Positions 26,171 through 34,697 of a stretch of 64,000 nucleotides of DNA are shown in pieces. The stretch is taken from positions 3,057,501-3,121,500 of the forward strand of contig NZ_CP044011.1 in NCBI RefSeq assembly GCF_016864555.1, written 5' to 3'. The stretch comes from Sinorhizobium sp. BG8. Lineage in GTDB: Bacteria > Pseudomonadota > Alphaproteobacteria > Rhizobiales > Rhizobiaceae. The translations under genes were made by a program, and so were the position numbers. Position 1 is the first letter of the stretch. The number at the start of each line of letters is the position of its first letter. The notes beneath the pieces were generated by a model. The model made no database searches, was not told the origin of the DNA, and was given only the letters and a program-made list of their open reading frames with translations.

Positions 26171-29100
26171 TTACTGAAATTCGAAGATGTTCCGGAACAC
26201 GCCTGGCGCGATGATCGACAGCGGATTTATCGTCAGCTGAGGCTTGTCGAAGTTTCCGCTGAGCTTGAACGTTATGCCGATCAGCCCGCGGTCGCGACCG
26301 TTGCCGAGGATGACGCCGATCAGCGGCAGTTCCGCAAACAGGCGGTTCAGCCCATAGGCCGGCATGAACGTACCCGTCATCTCCATGCGTCCGCTGGCGT
26401 CGCGCACCATGCCCTGGAACGTCGCCCCGACCATTTCACCGCGCACGACACCATTCTCGACGCTGAGCGCTCCGCCGCCCATTTCGACCCTGGCAAAGCC
26501 GCGGTCGAAACGCACGGTGCTGACGTCTATGTCACGGCGCACCGCATCGTTCAGGCTGCGGCCGTTTTCACCCGTCGGGGTGGAGACGATCGATTTCAGC
26601 CGGTCCTCGCCGACCAGAGAGAACTTCCGGATATCAACGCTGCCGCGCCAGCTTTCGTTCTTGCCGGCCCGCATGCGCACATTCAGCAACCCGCCCTGCA
26701 TATGCCGATAGATGTCGGCGAAACGGGCGATCGCACCCGCGTCCCCGCTGGTGAATTCGACGACGTTCGAGCGGTCACCGGCACCAAGTTTGGCAACGAC
26801 CGGCGAGCCGCCAGCGGTAACGGCCGCCAGGTCCAGCGCCGTAATCTTCTGACCGGAAAACGCATAGGTCAGGCTTACATTCGTCAGCGTCTCCCCGTTG
26901 AACCCTCCCATCGAACCGAGCTTGGCGCGGACGGTCGCTCCCTTGTTGCCGCTTGACTCGCCGCCGTCGCCCTGGCCGGAACTCCCGCTCTTGAGTTTTG
27001 CCAGAAGCGGCCGGACGTCGGCGAACTCGCCGTCGACATTGATGGCGTAGCTGCCCCCCTTGCGCTCTACCGATATCCGGTAGCGGTCCTGCGGCGACAG
27101 GCTGACCCGCGAGAACTTTGCCGATGTAAACGTCGAGTTGTCGAAGGCAAGAGCCCCCTCCACGGCGAAACCCTCGCCGCCAAAGGTAAAATCGCTGACG
27201 CTGGTACTGTTGTTCTCCGACCTGACGACGAACTTTGCCGTCGCGCCAATACCGGCGCCCTTCGTCCAGCCGATCCACGGAATCGAGACCGCCGTCCGAT
27301 CGAGATCGGCAACGACCCGATACCCGCCCTCGTCTGCGGAGGTCACCTCGATGCCGACCGGCCCCTCCAGCAGATCGTCGAAACCGGGAAGGAGCTTGCG
27401 GCGGGCCGCATTGTCGAGCGTACCCGTTATCTTGACCTCGCGCTTCGTTCCCGTTGACTTGTCCACCGGCTCCACCAGCACGACCTGCATTGGCACGCCG
27501 TCGATATCGGCCTTCGCGTCGAGGTCAGCCCGGCTGGGTGTGACGACGAGCGAACCGGTGAGATCCGAAACGTTGCGGTTGGCGATCGGCTTCTTGACCG
27601 TGACGTCCGTGAGCGCCATGTCGGCGGTCCATACGGGCGCCGGCGGATTCTGGTTCTTCACGAGGCCGAAACGCGCCTTCACATTGGCACTCACGGAGCC
27701 CGTGAAGTCGTCGACCATGAAACCGGTACGCTGAAGCGCGCCGATCGGCCTGTAGGTCACCAGCTCGGCGATGGCATCGGCGTTTCCTGCAACGTTGATG
27801 TCCATGTCCGCCATCAGCGGTTTGGCATAGGTGTCCGGCAGGATGAACGTACCGCCGGTCAGCGTCACCGAACGCCCGGACTGGAAATAGGCGGCGCCGC
27901 CGTTGATGGTAATGACCGCGCGCTCGCCGGTGAGTTCGAAACGCCCGGACGTGTCCCGCAAGGGTGGAATGTCTCCCGCCACGTTCATGCGCGCGCCGGC
28001 GATGTCGAAGGAGATCTTGAGGTCGTCGCCGCGCAATTCGAGTTTCTTGCCGGGTACAATCTTCCGATCGCCTGAAATGAACGCCTCTATGCGGCCGTTG
28101 GTGACAGTTCCGCCGAAAATATTGCCGATGACCCAGCGTCGGGCGTTCTTTGCCATCCAGAAGGGCCAGAACTGCTTTACCGCGGCCGATTCCAGCTGGT
28201 TGGCGAGAGCCACGAAGCTGATCTCGGGGGCCGGCTGGCCGAACAGGACCGAAAGCGAGCCGGCCAGCGATCCCCGCTCGCTCGTAATCGCCATTTCCGG
28301 GAATGTCAGCTCGCGGCTCGCCGGCAGGAACTGTCCGCGTGCCTTGGCATCGAAGCGTGTCGGCACTTCGCCGGTGTCCGATGGCGCCATCGTGCCGTCC
28401 CGGACGAGAAGATCGATCGCGAATCCCTTCTGCGTCTGGTTGGGCAAGCGGTCGAGGTCGATCAGACCGCCCGTGAATGGGAAGGACGATGCCCCGATCC
28501 GGATGTTCGAGGGCGAGATTTCAATGGTTCCCTTGTCGAAATTGTAGGAGGCGGCGACATTCGATGCGAGGAGATCGGCCGAGATGCCATCGGCATAGAT
28601 CTCTCCTTCGCTGGTGGACAATCCGACGGTGAGAACAGGGCTCGCCGTTGTGGTCCCGCGAGTCGCGTCGATACGGAGATCCGCCGCCGCATTGATGCCG
28701 GAGTGCGGCAACCCTTCGTTCTTCTTCAAGAGGAACGGGCTCAGCCCCACGCCCTTGAGGGTACCGGCCACGTTCTTGACCACGCCGCCTTCGCCGGTCG
28801 CCGTCAGGTCTACGCTGCCTGCGCGATCGTCGATCGCGAAATCACCGCGGATCTGCATCTGGCTCTGCTCGGCACGCACGAATTCGAGCTTCTGGATGGA
28901 CAGCGCCACCGGCGTGTCTCCGGACCCCTTGAGCGAAACGCCCATGTCGGAGACGCGCACCTTCTCGAGGCCGTTGTTCACGATGAGGCGGCTTATGTCG
29001 TCGAGCGCCGTAAAGGCAGTCTCCGCGTAATCAGGGACATCACTGATTCGCAGAGCGCTCGCGTCGAACGCGCCGCCTTGCGGCAGCAGAGACGGATCGA

Positions 29101-29575
29101 GCATCGCGCCGTCGATATCGAGTTTCGAGACCGAAACGCGTCCCGAAAGCAGCGAGAGCGGATCCATGACGAGCGAGATAGCCTTGGTCGTGACGATCTT
29201 CTGCCCGGAACCTGCTTCCGCAAGAGACACATCCTCGGCCTTCAGCGCCAGACCACCCCAGCCGGAAAGACGCAGCACGGTGTGTTCGACATCGGCGCGA
29301 TAGTCGGGACCGAGCGCCCGGTTGAGTGCGGCGACTGCCTGAGCGTTGAGCGGGCCATCGGCGATGCCGCTTTCGACGGCGGCGGCAATCAGCCCCACGA
29401 GAACAACGGCGGATGCCGTCACCCAGGCGATAACCTTGCAGGCAAGGCCGGTTTTGGAGGGACCGCTGGTGGATTTGAGGACCATCGGATCCTCCGCCTG
29501 TGCCGACGGCAGTTCGTGAAGGCAGACGATGTCTGTCTTCTTGAAAACCACCTTCTCGCCGCGGATTTCACCCAT
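26171..29575 (-). CDS. large AsmA-like/DUF3971 envelope protein
   Basis: 1134 residues with one membrane segment near residues 47-67 (IAWVTASAVVLVGLIAAAV) and a long periplasmic part made of repeating beta strands. The C-terminus (GLNRLFAELPLIGVILGNG, then a GLIGITFKLSG strand) is typical of the AsmA/DUF3971 family. Such proteins are thought to span the periplasm and aid lipid transport or outer-membrane balance. Start uncertain: ATG 29575 keeps 155 bases to the divergent peroxiredoxin gene; the frame extends to 29731. Confidence 0.85.
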   Translation of the reverse strand: MGEIRGEKVVFKKTDIVCLHELPSAQAEDPMVLKSTSGPSKTGLACKVIAWVTASAVVLVGLIAAAVESGIADGPLNAQAVAALNRALGPDYRADVEHTVLRLSGWGGLALKAEDVSLAEAGSGQKIVTTKAISLVMDPLSLLSGRVSVSKLDIDGAMLDPSLLPQGGAFDASALRISDVPDYAETAFTALDDISRLIVNNGLEKVRVSDMGVSLKGSGDTPVALSIQKLEFVRAEQSQMQIRGDFAIDDRAGSVDLTATGEGGVVKNVAGTLKGVGLSPFLLKKNEGLPHSGINAAADLRIDATRGTTTASPVLTVGLSTSEGEIYADGISADLLASNVAASYNFDKGTIEISPSNIRIGASSFPFTGGLIDLDRLPNQTQKGFAIDLLVRDGTMAPSDTGEVPTRFDAKARGQFLPASRELTFPEMAITSERGSLAGSLSVLFGQPAPEISFVALANQLESAAVKQFWPFWMAKNARRWVIGNIFGGTVTNGRIEAFISGDRKIVPGKKLELRGDDLKISFDIAGARMNVAGDIPPLRDTSGRFELTGERAVITINGGAAYFQSGRSVTLTGGTFILPDTYAKPLMADMDINVAGNADAIAELVTYRPIGALQRTGFMVDDFTGSVSANVKARFGLVKNQNPPAPVWTADMALTDVTVKKPIANRNVSDLTGSLVVTPSRADLDAKADIDGVPMQVVLVEPVDKSTGTKREVKITGTLDNAARRKLLPGFDDLLEGPVGIEVTSADEGGYRVVADLDRTAVSIPWIGWTKGAGIGATAKFVVRSENNSTSVSDFTFGGEGFAVEGALAFDNSTFTSAKFSRVSLSPQDRYRISVERKGGSYAINVDGEFADVRPLLAKLKSGSSGQGDGGESSGNKGATVRAKLGSMGGFNGETLTNVSLTYAFSGQKITALDLAAVTAGGSPVVAKLGAGDRSNVVEFTSGDAGAIARFADIYRHMQGGLLNVRMRAGKNESWRGSVDIRKFSLVGEDRLKSIVSTPTGENGRSLNDAVRRDIDVSTVRFDRGFARVEMGGGALSVENGVVRGEMVGATFQGMVRDASGRMEMTGTFMPAYGLNRLFAELPLIGVILGNGRDRGLIGITFKLSGNFDKPQLTINPLSIIAPGVFRNIFEFQ

Positions 29576-29729
29576 GTCTCGAGAACCGTTGCCCCTGCCA
29601 GCCCGTAAAAGCCCTATCAGCCCGAATAGGACCATGTCGCCCATAAGTCGCTGGACGATACAACTTTCCACTATATATCGGTGAACGCCACCCGATGCCC
29701 CAAAATCCCGACCAAAGAAAGGAAATCTC

Positions 29730-30197
29730 ATGGCAGAATTGCTGCCGGGCCAGCATGCGCCCGATTTTACTCTCCCGCGTGACGGCGGCGGTGTGCTTTC
29801 ACTGTCCTCCGTGCGCGACAGATCCGTGGTTCTCTTCTTCTACCCGAAGGACGACACGCAGGCCTGCACGGCCGAATCGATCGCATTTTCGGCCCTGCTT
29901 CCGGAATTCGAGGCGGCGGGATGTGCGGTGGTCGGCATCTCTCCTGATCCGGTGCGCAAGCATGACAGGTTCGTCAAGAAGCACGATTTGACGGTCACCC
30001 TCCTCTCGGACGAAACCCATGAGGTCCTGGAACTCTACGGCGTGTGGAAAGAGAAGAAGATGTACGGCCGGGCCTATATGGGCGTGGAACGGACGACCAT
30101 TCTGCTCGACAGGGAAGGCAAGATCGTGCAGATCTGGGAAAAGGTAAAGGTTGCAGGGCATGCCGAAGCCGTCCTGACAGCGGCAAAATCGCTTTAG
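29730..30197 (+). CDS. bcp: peroxiredoxin, Bcp/PrxQ family
   Basis: 155 residues, thiol peroxidase that reduces hydrogen and organic peroxides. The peroxidatic site is FFYPKDDTQACTAES with Cys46. The second cysteine five residues on, present in E. coli Bcp, is missing (AESIAF), so recycling may use an outside thiol or Cys65. It diverges from the AsmA-like gene and precedes DUF455 by 16 bases, so it may be co-transcribed with it. Confidence 0.92.
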   Translation: MAELLPGQHAPDFTLPRDGGGVLSLSSVRDRSVVLFFYPKDDTQACTAESIAFSALLPEFEAAGCAVVGISPDPVRKHDRFVKKHDLTVTLLSDETHEVLELYGVWKEKKMYGRAYMGVERTTILLDREGKIVQIWEKVKVAGHAEAVLTAAKSL

Positions 30198-30213
30198 CAA
30201 AATAGCCCATACC

Positions 30214-31050
30214 ATGGAAATTAAAGAACAAACCATCCAAGTTGATAGCTTGAGGTCAGGAGCCACGCGCGCCATTGCCTCGGCTGATCTCGACATCAAG
30301 ACCTCCCTTGCCCAGGAAACGGCGCGGCGCTGGTTTAACCGCACGCTTTCGCTCCGCTCGCCGCTCGATCCGCCTATCCCCGACAGACCAGGACGGCCGG
30401 CACGGCCCGAGCTCATTCCGCCCAAGCACATGAAGAAGCGCTCTCTCCATACGCCGAAGGGGCGGATCGCCCTGCTCCACGCGCTGGCCCATATCGAACT
30501 GAACGCCGTCGATCTTGCGCTTGATATCGTCGCCCGATTCGCGAGCGAGCCGGTTCCGAACTCCTTCTTCGACGGATGGATGCAGGTGGCCTTCGAAGAG
30601 GCCAAGCATTTCAAGCTCATAAGGGAGCGCTTGCGCAGCCTCGGTGCCGATTATGGCGATCTCCCTGCCCATGACGGACTGTGGCAGGCCGCGCAGGACA
30701 CGCGCAACAGCCTCTCGGCGCGCCTCGCCGTGGTGCCACTGATTCTCGAGGCCCGCGGGCTCGACGTCACCCCTGCATTGCAGGCCAAGATGCGGGAAAC
30801 CGGCGATATCGAAAGCGCGGACATTCTCGACATCATCTACAACGACGAGAAGGGCCATGTTGCGGTCGGTGCCAAATGGTTTCGGTTCCTCTGCGCGCGT
30901 GAACGAAAGGATCCGTCGGAGACGTTCAAGGCGCTCGTACGCGCCAATTTCCGGGGTCCCCTCAAGGCGCCGTTCAACGACGTCGCCCGTGCGGAGGCCG
31001 GATTGACGCCGTCTTTCTACCGTTCGCTCACCTCCGTGAGCCAGAGCTGA
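30214..31050 (+). CDS. DUF455 family protein (ferritin-like)
   Basis: 278 residues. The central helices carry the diiron-type pattern LHALAHIELNAVDLALD and FEEAKHF, then YNDEKGHVAVG, so a carboxylate-bridged metal site of the ferritin-like fold is likely. The family is sometimes described as tRNA-modification-like but has no proven reaction. It follows the peroxiredoxin gene closely. Start ATG 30214 is the first in frame; a weak ribosome site precedes it. Confidence 0.85.
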   Translation: MEIKEQTIQVDSLRSGATRAIASADLDIKTSLAQETARRWFNRTLSLRSPLDPPIPDRPGRPARPELIPPKHMKKRSLHTPKGRIALLHALAHIELNAVDLALDIVARFASEPVPNSFFDGWMQVAFEEAKHFKLIRERLRSLGADYGDLPAHDGLWQAAQDTRNSLSARLAVVPLILEARGLDVTPALQAKMRETGDIESADILDIIYNDEKGHVAVGAKWFRFLCARERKDPSETFKALVRANFRGPLKAPFNDVARAEAGLTPSFYRSLTSVSQS

Positions 31051-31154
31051 CGGGCCTCATCATGCGGCAGGCGGCCGAAATGGTTTATTAACCTTAACAT
31101 TGTGTAATTCCCAACGAAATCAAATGTGGATTTGCATCCGCTGGGGAGTCGTTG

Positions 31155-32474
31155 GTGTCCGAACGTCCTGAGAACCGCGTTTTTGGGAAACGCGAAAAGC
31201 AGCACATCATCATCCTCGCCAGCGGCGACCGTATCCGCCACATGTCGATCAGGCCGTGGATGGTCGCCGTTACCTTCTGCTTCGCCGCGATGTTCACCGT
31301 GGGCTATCTGGCGGCGACCTCCTATCTGGTGCTGAGAGACGACCTGATTGGCGCCACGATGGCGCGCCAGGCCCGCATGCAGCACGACTACGAGGACAGG
31401 ATTTCGTCGCTCCGGGCACAGGTGGATCGCGTCACCAGCCGTCAGCTCCTGGACCAGCAGGTCGTCGAGGAAAAGGTTGAACGGCTTCTGCAGCAGCAGA
31501 TCGCGCTTTCGGCCCGGCACGGCAAGCTCGATGACCTCCTGACGAGGGCACAGGACGCCGGGCTGCAGCAGGCACCCATTCCCACCGAGCGCGAGGAACG
31601 GCCGGAAGCCAAGCCTCTCGCCTATGAGCGCCGCGCGGACGCTGCGGGCGTCAAGGCTATCGAAGCCCTGATGTCGCCGAGGCAGTCGCTCAATGCCGAC
31701 CCCGCGGAGACGCTGCGCCAATCCTATGCAACCGGCGAAACGGCGGCTGACCGCGCGGACCGTATGTTCTCGAAGGTGACACTTTCCCTGAAGGACATCG
31801 AGCGCAGGCAGCTGGACCGTATCCAGTCCTTGACGGCCGGCGCCTCCCAGACTGCCGAAGCCATCCAGACGATCCTCCGCCGCACGGGCTTCGACACCTC
31901 GGACGTTTCGCAGGATACGGCAGAGGCAGGCGGTTCGGACCTTGCGATCGGCGGCCCTTTCGTCGAACCGGAAACCACTGACGCGTTCGAAGGCTCGATG
32001 GGCGAACTGGACCTTGCCCTCAATCGCCTGGATGACGCTCGCAAGGCCGCCAAGCAACTTCCATTCGGCAATCCCTCGCCCAGCAGCGACGTCACCAGCC
32101 GTTTCGGTAATCGGACGGATCCCTTCCTCGGCCGGCTGGCGCTTCACGCCGGCATCGATTTTCGCGCCCGCGTGGGAACGGAAATCCACGCGACCGGCGC
32201 AGGAACGGTCCTGACGGCCGGCGCCACGGGCGGTTACGGCAACATGGTCGAGATTAGCCACGGCAACGGCGTGACGACCCGCTATGCCCACCTCTCCCGT
32301 GTCCTTGTAAAGGCCGGGGACAAGGTCGAGGCCGGCGACCCGGTCGGTCTGTCAGGTACGACCGGCCGCTCCACCGGCCCCCATCTTCACTATGAGGTCC
32401 GCCGCAACGGCAAGGCGATCGACCCCATGCGCTTCCTGACGGCAGGGTTGAAATTATCGACTTTCATGGACTGA
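31155..32474 (+). CDS. M23 family cell-wall peptidase
   Basis: 439 residues: a cytoplasmic start, one membrane segment near 35-55, a coiled-coil periplasmic region (about 70-260) and a C-terminal LytM/M23 domain. The zinc ligands are in LHAGIDF and GPHLHYEV, so peptidoglycan endopeptidase activity is expected. Start GTG 31155 is preceded by GGGGAG at six bases; a TTG three bases earlier sits too close. The upstream 31051-31154 is AT-rich with two TTAA blocks, but their spacing does not match the CtrA site. Confidence 0.9.
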   Translation: MSERPENRVFGKREKQHIIILASGDRIRHMSIRPWMVAVTFCFAAMFTVGYLAATSYLVLRDDLIGATMARQARMQHDYEDRISSLRAQVDRVTSRQLLDQQVVEEKVERLLQQQIALSARHGKLDDLLTRAQDAGLQQAPIPTEREERPEAKPLAYERRADAAGVKAIEALMSPRQSLNADPAETLRQSYATGETAADRADRMFSKVTLSLKDIERRQLDRIQSLTAGASQTAEAIQTILRRTGFDTSDVSQDTAEAGGSDLAIGGPFVEPETTDAFEGSMGELDLALNRLDDARKAAKQLPFGNPSPSSDVTSRFGNRTDPFLGRLALHAGIDFRARVGTEIHATGAGTVLTAGATGGYGNMVEISHGNGVTTRYAHLSRVLVKAGDKVEAGDPVGLSGTTGRSTGPHLHYEVRRNGKAIDPMRFLTAGLKLSTFMD

Positions 32475-32606
32475 CGCAAAGTGAACCATTTTGGAACGGT
32501 GATGCAAAACCGCCTCGGATCATATTCGTTTTGCTTGCGAATCGCCGGGAAATTCCGATTTCCTTGACTTTGCGGCACTTTCAGCATATGTGCGCTGCAT
32601 CCAGCG
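32474..32606 (+). promoter_or_regulatory. leader with predicted promoter of the DEAD-box helicase
   Basis: TTGACT at 32564-32569, 17 bases, then TATGTG at 32587-32592; a start near 32599 is predicted. That would leave almost no leader for an ATG at 32607 but about 68 bases for a TTG at 32667. Confidence 0.4.
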
Positions 32607-34166
32607 ATGTACGTCCTGCTGAAACCTCATGTGTTCGCGAGAACCGGAACGGAAACTGATTTCCCTTTGACCACTTTTTCTGACCTTGGCCTGAGCCAAA
32701 AAGTTCTATCCGCCGTTACGGACGCGGGTTACGTCACTCCCACCCCGATCCAGGCGGGTGCGATACCTCCGGCCCTCCAGCGGCGCGATATTCTTGGGAT
32801 CGCACAGACGGGCACGGGCAAGACAGCATCCTTCGTGTTGCCGATGCTGACGCTCCTCGAAAAGGGTCGGGCACGGGCGCGCATGCCGCGAACGCTCATC
32901 CTGGAGCCGACGCGCGAACTGGCTGCGCAGGTGGCGGAGAACTTCGAGAAGTACGGCAAGAATCACAAGCTCAACATCGCGCTTCTGATCGGCGGGGTTT
33001 CATTCGAGGACCAGGACCGCAAGCTCGAGCGCGGGGCAGACGTGCTGATCTGCACCCCTGGCCGCCTGCTCGATCATTTCGAGCGCGGCAAGCTGCTGAT
33101 GACGGGCGTAGAGGTTTTCGTCATCGACGAAGCGGACCGCATGCTCGACATGGGCTTCATCCCGGACATCGAGCGTATCGCGAAGCTCATCCCCTTCACG
33201 CGCCAGACACTGTTTTTCTCGGCCACCATGCCGCCGGAAATCCAGAAGCTCGCCGATCGGTTCCTCCAGAATCCGGAACGCGTAGAGGTCTCCGCCCGGT
33301 CGTCCACGGCGACGACCGTTACCCAGCGACTGGTGGCAAGCCATTCCAAGGATTACGAGAAGCGCGCGGTTCTGCGCGATCTCATCCGCTCGCAGGACGA
33401 ATTGAAGAACGCCATCATCTTCTGCAATCGCAAGAAGGACGTGGCCGATCTCTTCCGTTCCCTCGACCGGCATGGCTTCTCGGTCGGCGCGCTGCATGGT
33501 GACATGGACCAGCGTTCGCGCATGACGATGCTTGCGAATTTCAAGGACGGGAACATCAAGCTTCTCGTCGCATCGGACGTGGCCGCCCGTGGCCTCGACA
33601 TTCCCGATGTCAGCCACGTGTTCAACTTCGATGTCCCCATCCATGCGGAAGACTATGTTCACCGCATCGGCCGTACGGGACGTGCCGGTCGTTCCGGCGC
33701 ATCGTTCACCCTCGTCACCAAGCGTGACACCAAATTCTCCGACGCAATCGAGAAGCTGATCGACAAGAAGATCGAATGGCACAACGGCGATCTTTCCGCC
33801 TTGCCGCCGGCAGCTGAAAGCGATGAGCGCGAGCGCCCACGCAAGGGCGGCCGCGACAAGGACCGTGAGCGCGGCCGTGGCCGTGATCGTCAGGATAGTC
33901 ATAAGGCCGACACGCGGAAGGCCGATGATCGCAGCGATACGATTGACCAGGAGAAGAGGGTTGAAACTGTGAAAGCTGAACGCAAGAACGAAGGCCGGCC
34001 CCAGAACACCGTCCGTAACCAGCGCCAGCCTCACGCGCCCTACCCGGCGAACGATGACAATCGCGATCGTCGCAACCGCTATCGCCGCGACGAGGACGAT
34101 GGTCCGACGCCGCTCGGCTTCGGCGATGAGATTCCTGCGTTCATGCTGATCGCGGGCAAGGCCTGA
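32607..34166 (+). CDS. DEAD-box ATP-dependent RNA helicase, RhlE-like
   Basis: 519 residues. Motifs in order: Q motif TPTPIQ (44-49), Walker A AQTGTGKT (66-73), PTRELAAQ, DEAD (174-177), FFSATMP and HRIGRTGRAGR. The C-terminal third is rich in Arg, Asp and Lys (RERGRGRDRQ and similar), an RNA-binding tail. Such helicases act in ribosome assembly and RNA turnover, often in the cold. The start is uncertain: ATG 32607 is the longest, but TTG 32667 (LTTFSDLG) better fits the predicted transcription start and family N-termini. Confidence 0.93.
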   Translation: MYVLLKPHVFARTGTETDFPLTTFSDLGLSQKVLSAVTDAGYVTPTPIQAGAIPPALQRRDILGIAQTGTGKTASFVLPMLTLLEKGRARARMPRTLILEPTRELAAQVAENFEKYGKNHKLNIALLIGGVSFEDQDRKLERGADVLICTPGRLLDHFERGKLLMTGVEVFVIDEADRMLDMGFIPDIERIAKLIPFTRQTLFFSATMPPEIQKLADRFLQNPERVEVSARSSTATTVTQRLVASHSKDYEKRAVLRDLIRSQDELKNAIIFCNRKKDVADLFRSLDRHGFSVGALHGDMDQRSRMTMLANFKDGNIKLLVASDVAARGLDIPDVSHVFNFDVPIHAEDYVHRIGRTGRAGRSGASFTLVTKRDTKFSDAIEKLIDKKIEWHNGDLSALPPAAESDERERPRKGGRDKDRERGRGRDRQDSHKADTRKADDRSDTIDQEKRVETVKAERKNEGRPQNTVRNQRQPHAPYPANDDNRDRRNRYRRDEDDGPTPLGFGDEIPAFMLIAGKA

Positions 34167-34177
34167 AGCCTTTCCAA

Positions 34178-34600
34178 ATGGGTCTGCCTGGCATCGACTT
34201 CCCCGGCGTAGGCTGTGGGCTTGCGATTCTTCGTGGCGAAAGCCTCCTTCTCTACAGGAGACTGAAGGCGCCCGAGGCTGGCCACTGGAACATCGTCGGC
34301 GGCAAGATTGACCACATGGAAGCCGCCATCGATGCGGCGCGACGCGAGGCCGAGGAAGAAACCGGCCTCTCTTTTGGTGCGCTCGACTACCTGTGTCTCT
34401 CAGAACAACGCATCGCGGACGACAGGCAGCACTGGCTGTCGGTCATCTATGCGGTGCGCGAATTTTCCGGAGAGCCTCGGGTGATGGAGCCGGAAAAGCT
34501 GCCGGAGTTCGGCTGGTTTCCGCTCGATGCACTGCCTGTACCATTGTCGAAATTCGCGATGGATGCCGTCAAGGCCCTTCGCTCCGGCACGCCGAAATAA
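34178..34600 (+). CDS. NUDIX hydrolase
   Basis: 140 residues with the NUDIX box GGKIDHMEAAIDAARREAEE-ETG (the E residues of the REAEEETG core are intact), so it hydrolyses a nucleoside diphosphate linked to another group. The substrate is not evident; MutT-like dNTP cleaning is one possibility. It follows the helicase by 11 bases and may share its transcript. It is convergent with the haem receptor. Confidence 0.88.
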   Translation: MGLPGIDFPGVGCGLAILRGESLLLYRRLKAPEAGHWNIVGGKIDHMEAAIDAARREAEEETGLSFGALDYLCLSEQRIADDRQHWLSVIYAVREFSGEPRVMEPEKLPEFGWFPLDALPVPLSKFAMDAVKALRSGTPK

Positions 34601-34697
34601 CACGAACGCCGGGTCGCCAGGCATTGCGGCGTATCTCGCGCGGCTGACGTGTGGAATAACCCGCAAGCCAACGCTCCCCGCCACGCCCCTCTCAGCG

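Noticed and set aside
31087-31098. TTAACCTTAAC as a CtrA site ahead of the M23 gene
   Set aside because: The two TTAA blocks are two bases apart, not the seven required in the usual CtrA site.
31017-32291. 424-codon minus-strand frame opposite the M23 peptidase
   Set aside because: Complementary frame of a GC-rich gene; the plus strand has complete LytM zinc motifs.
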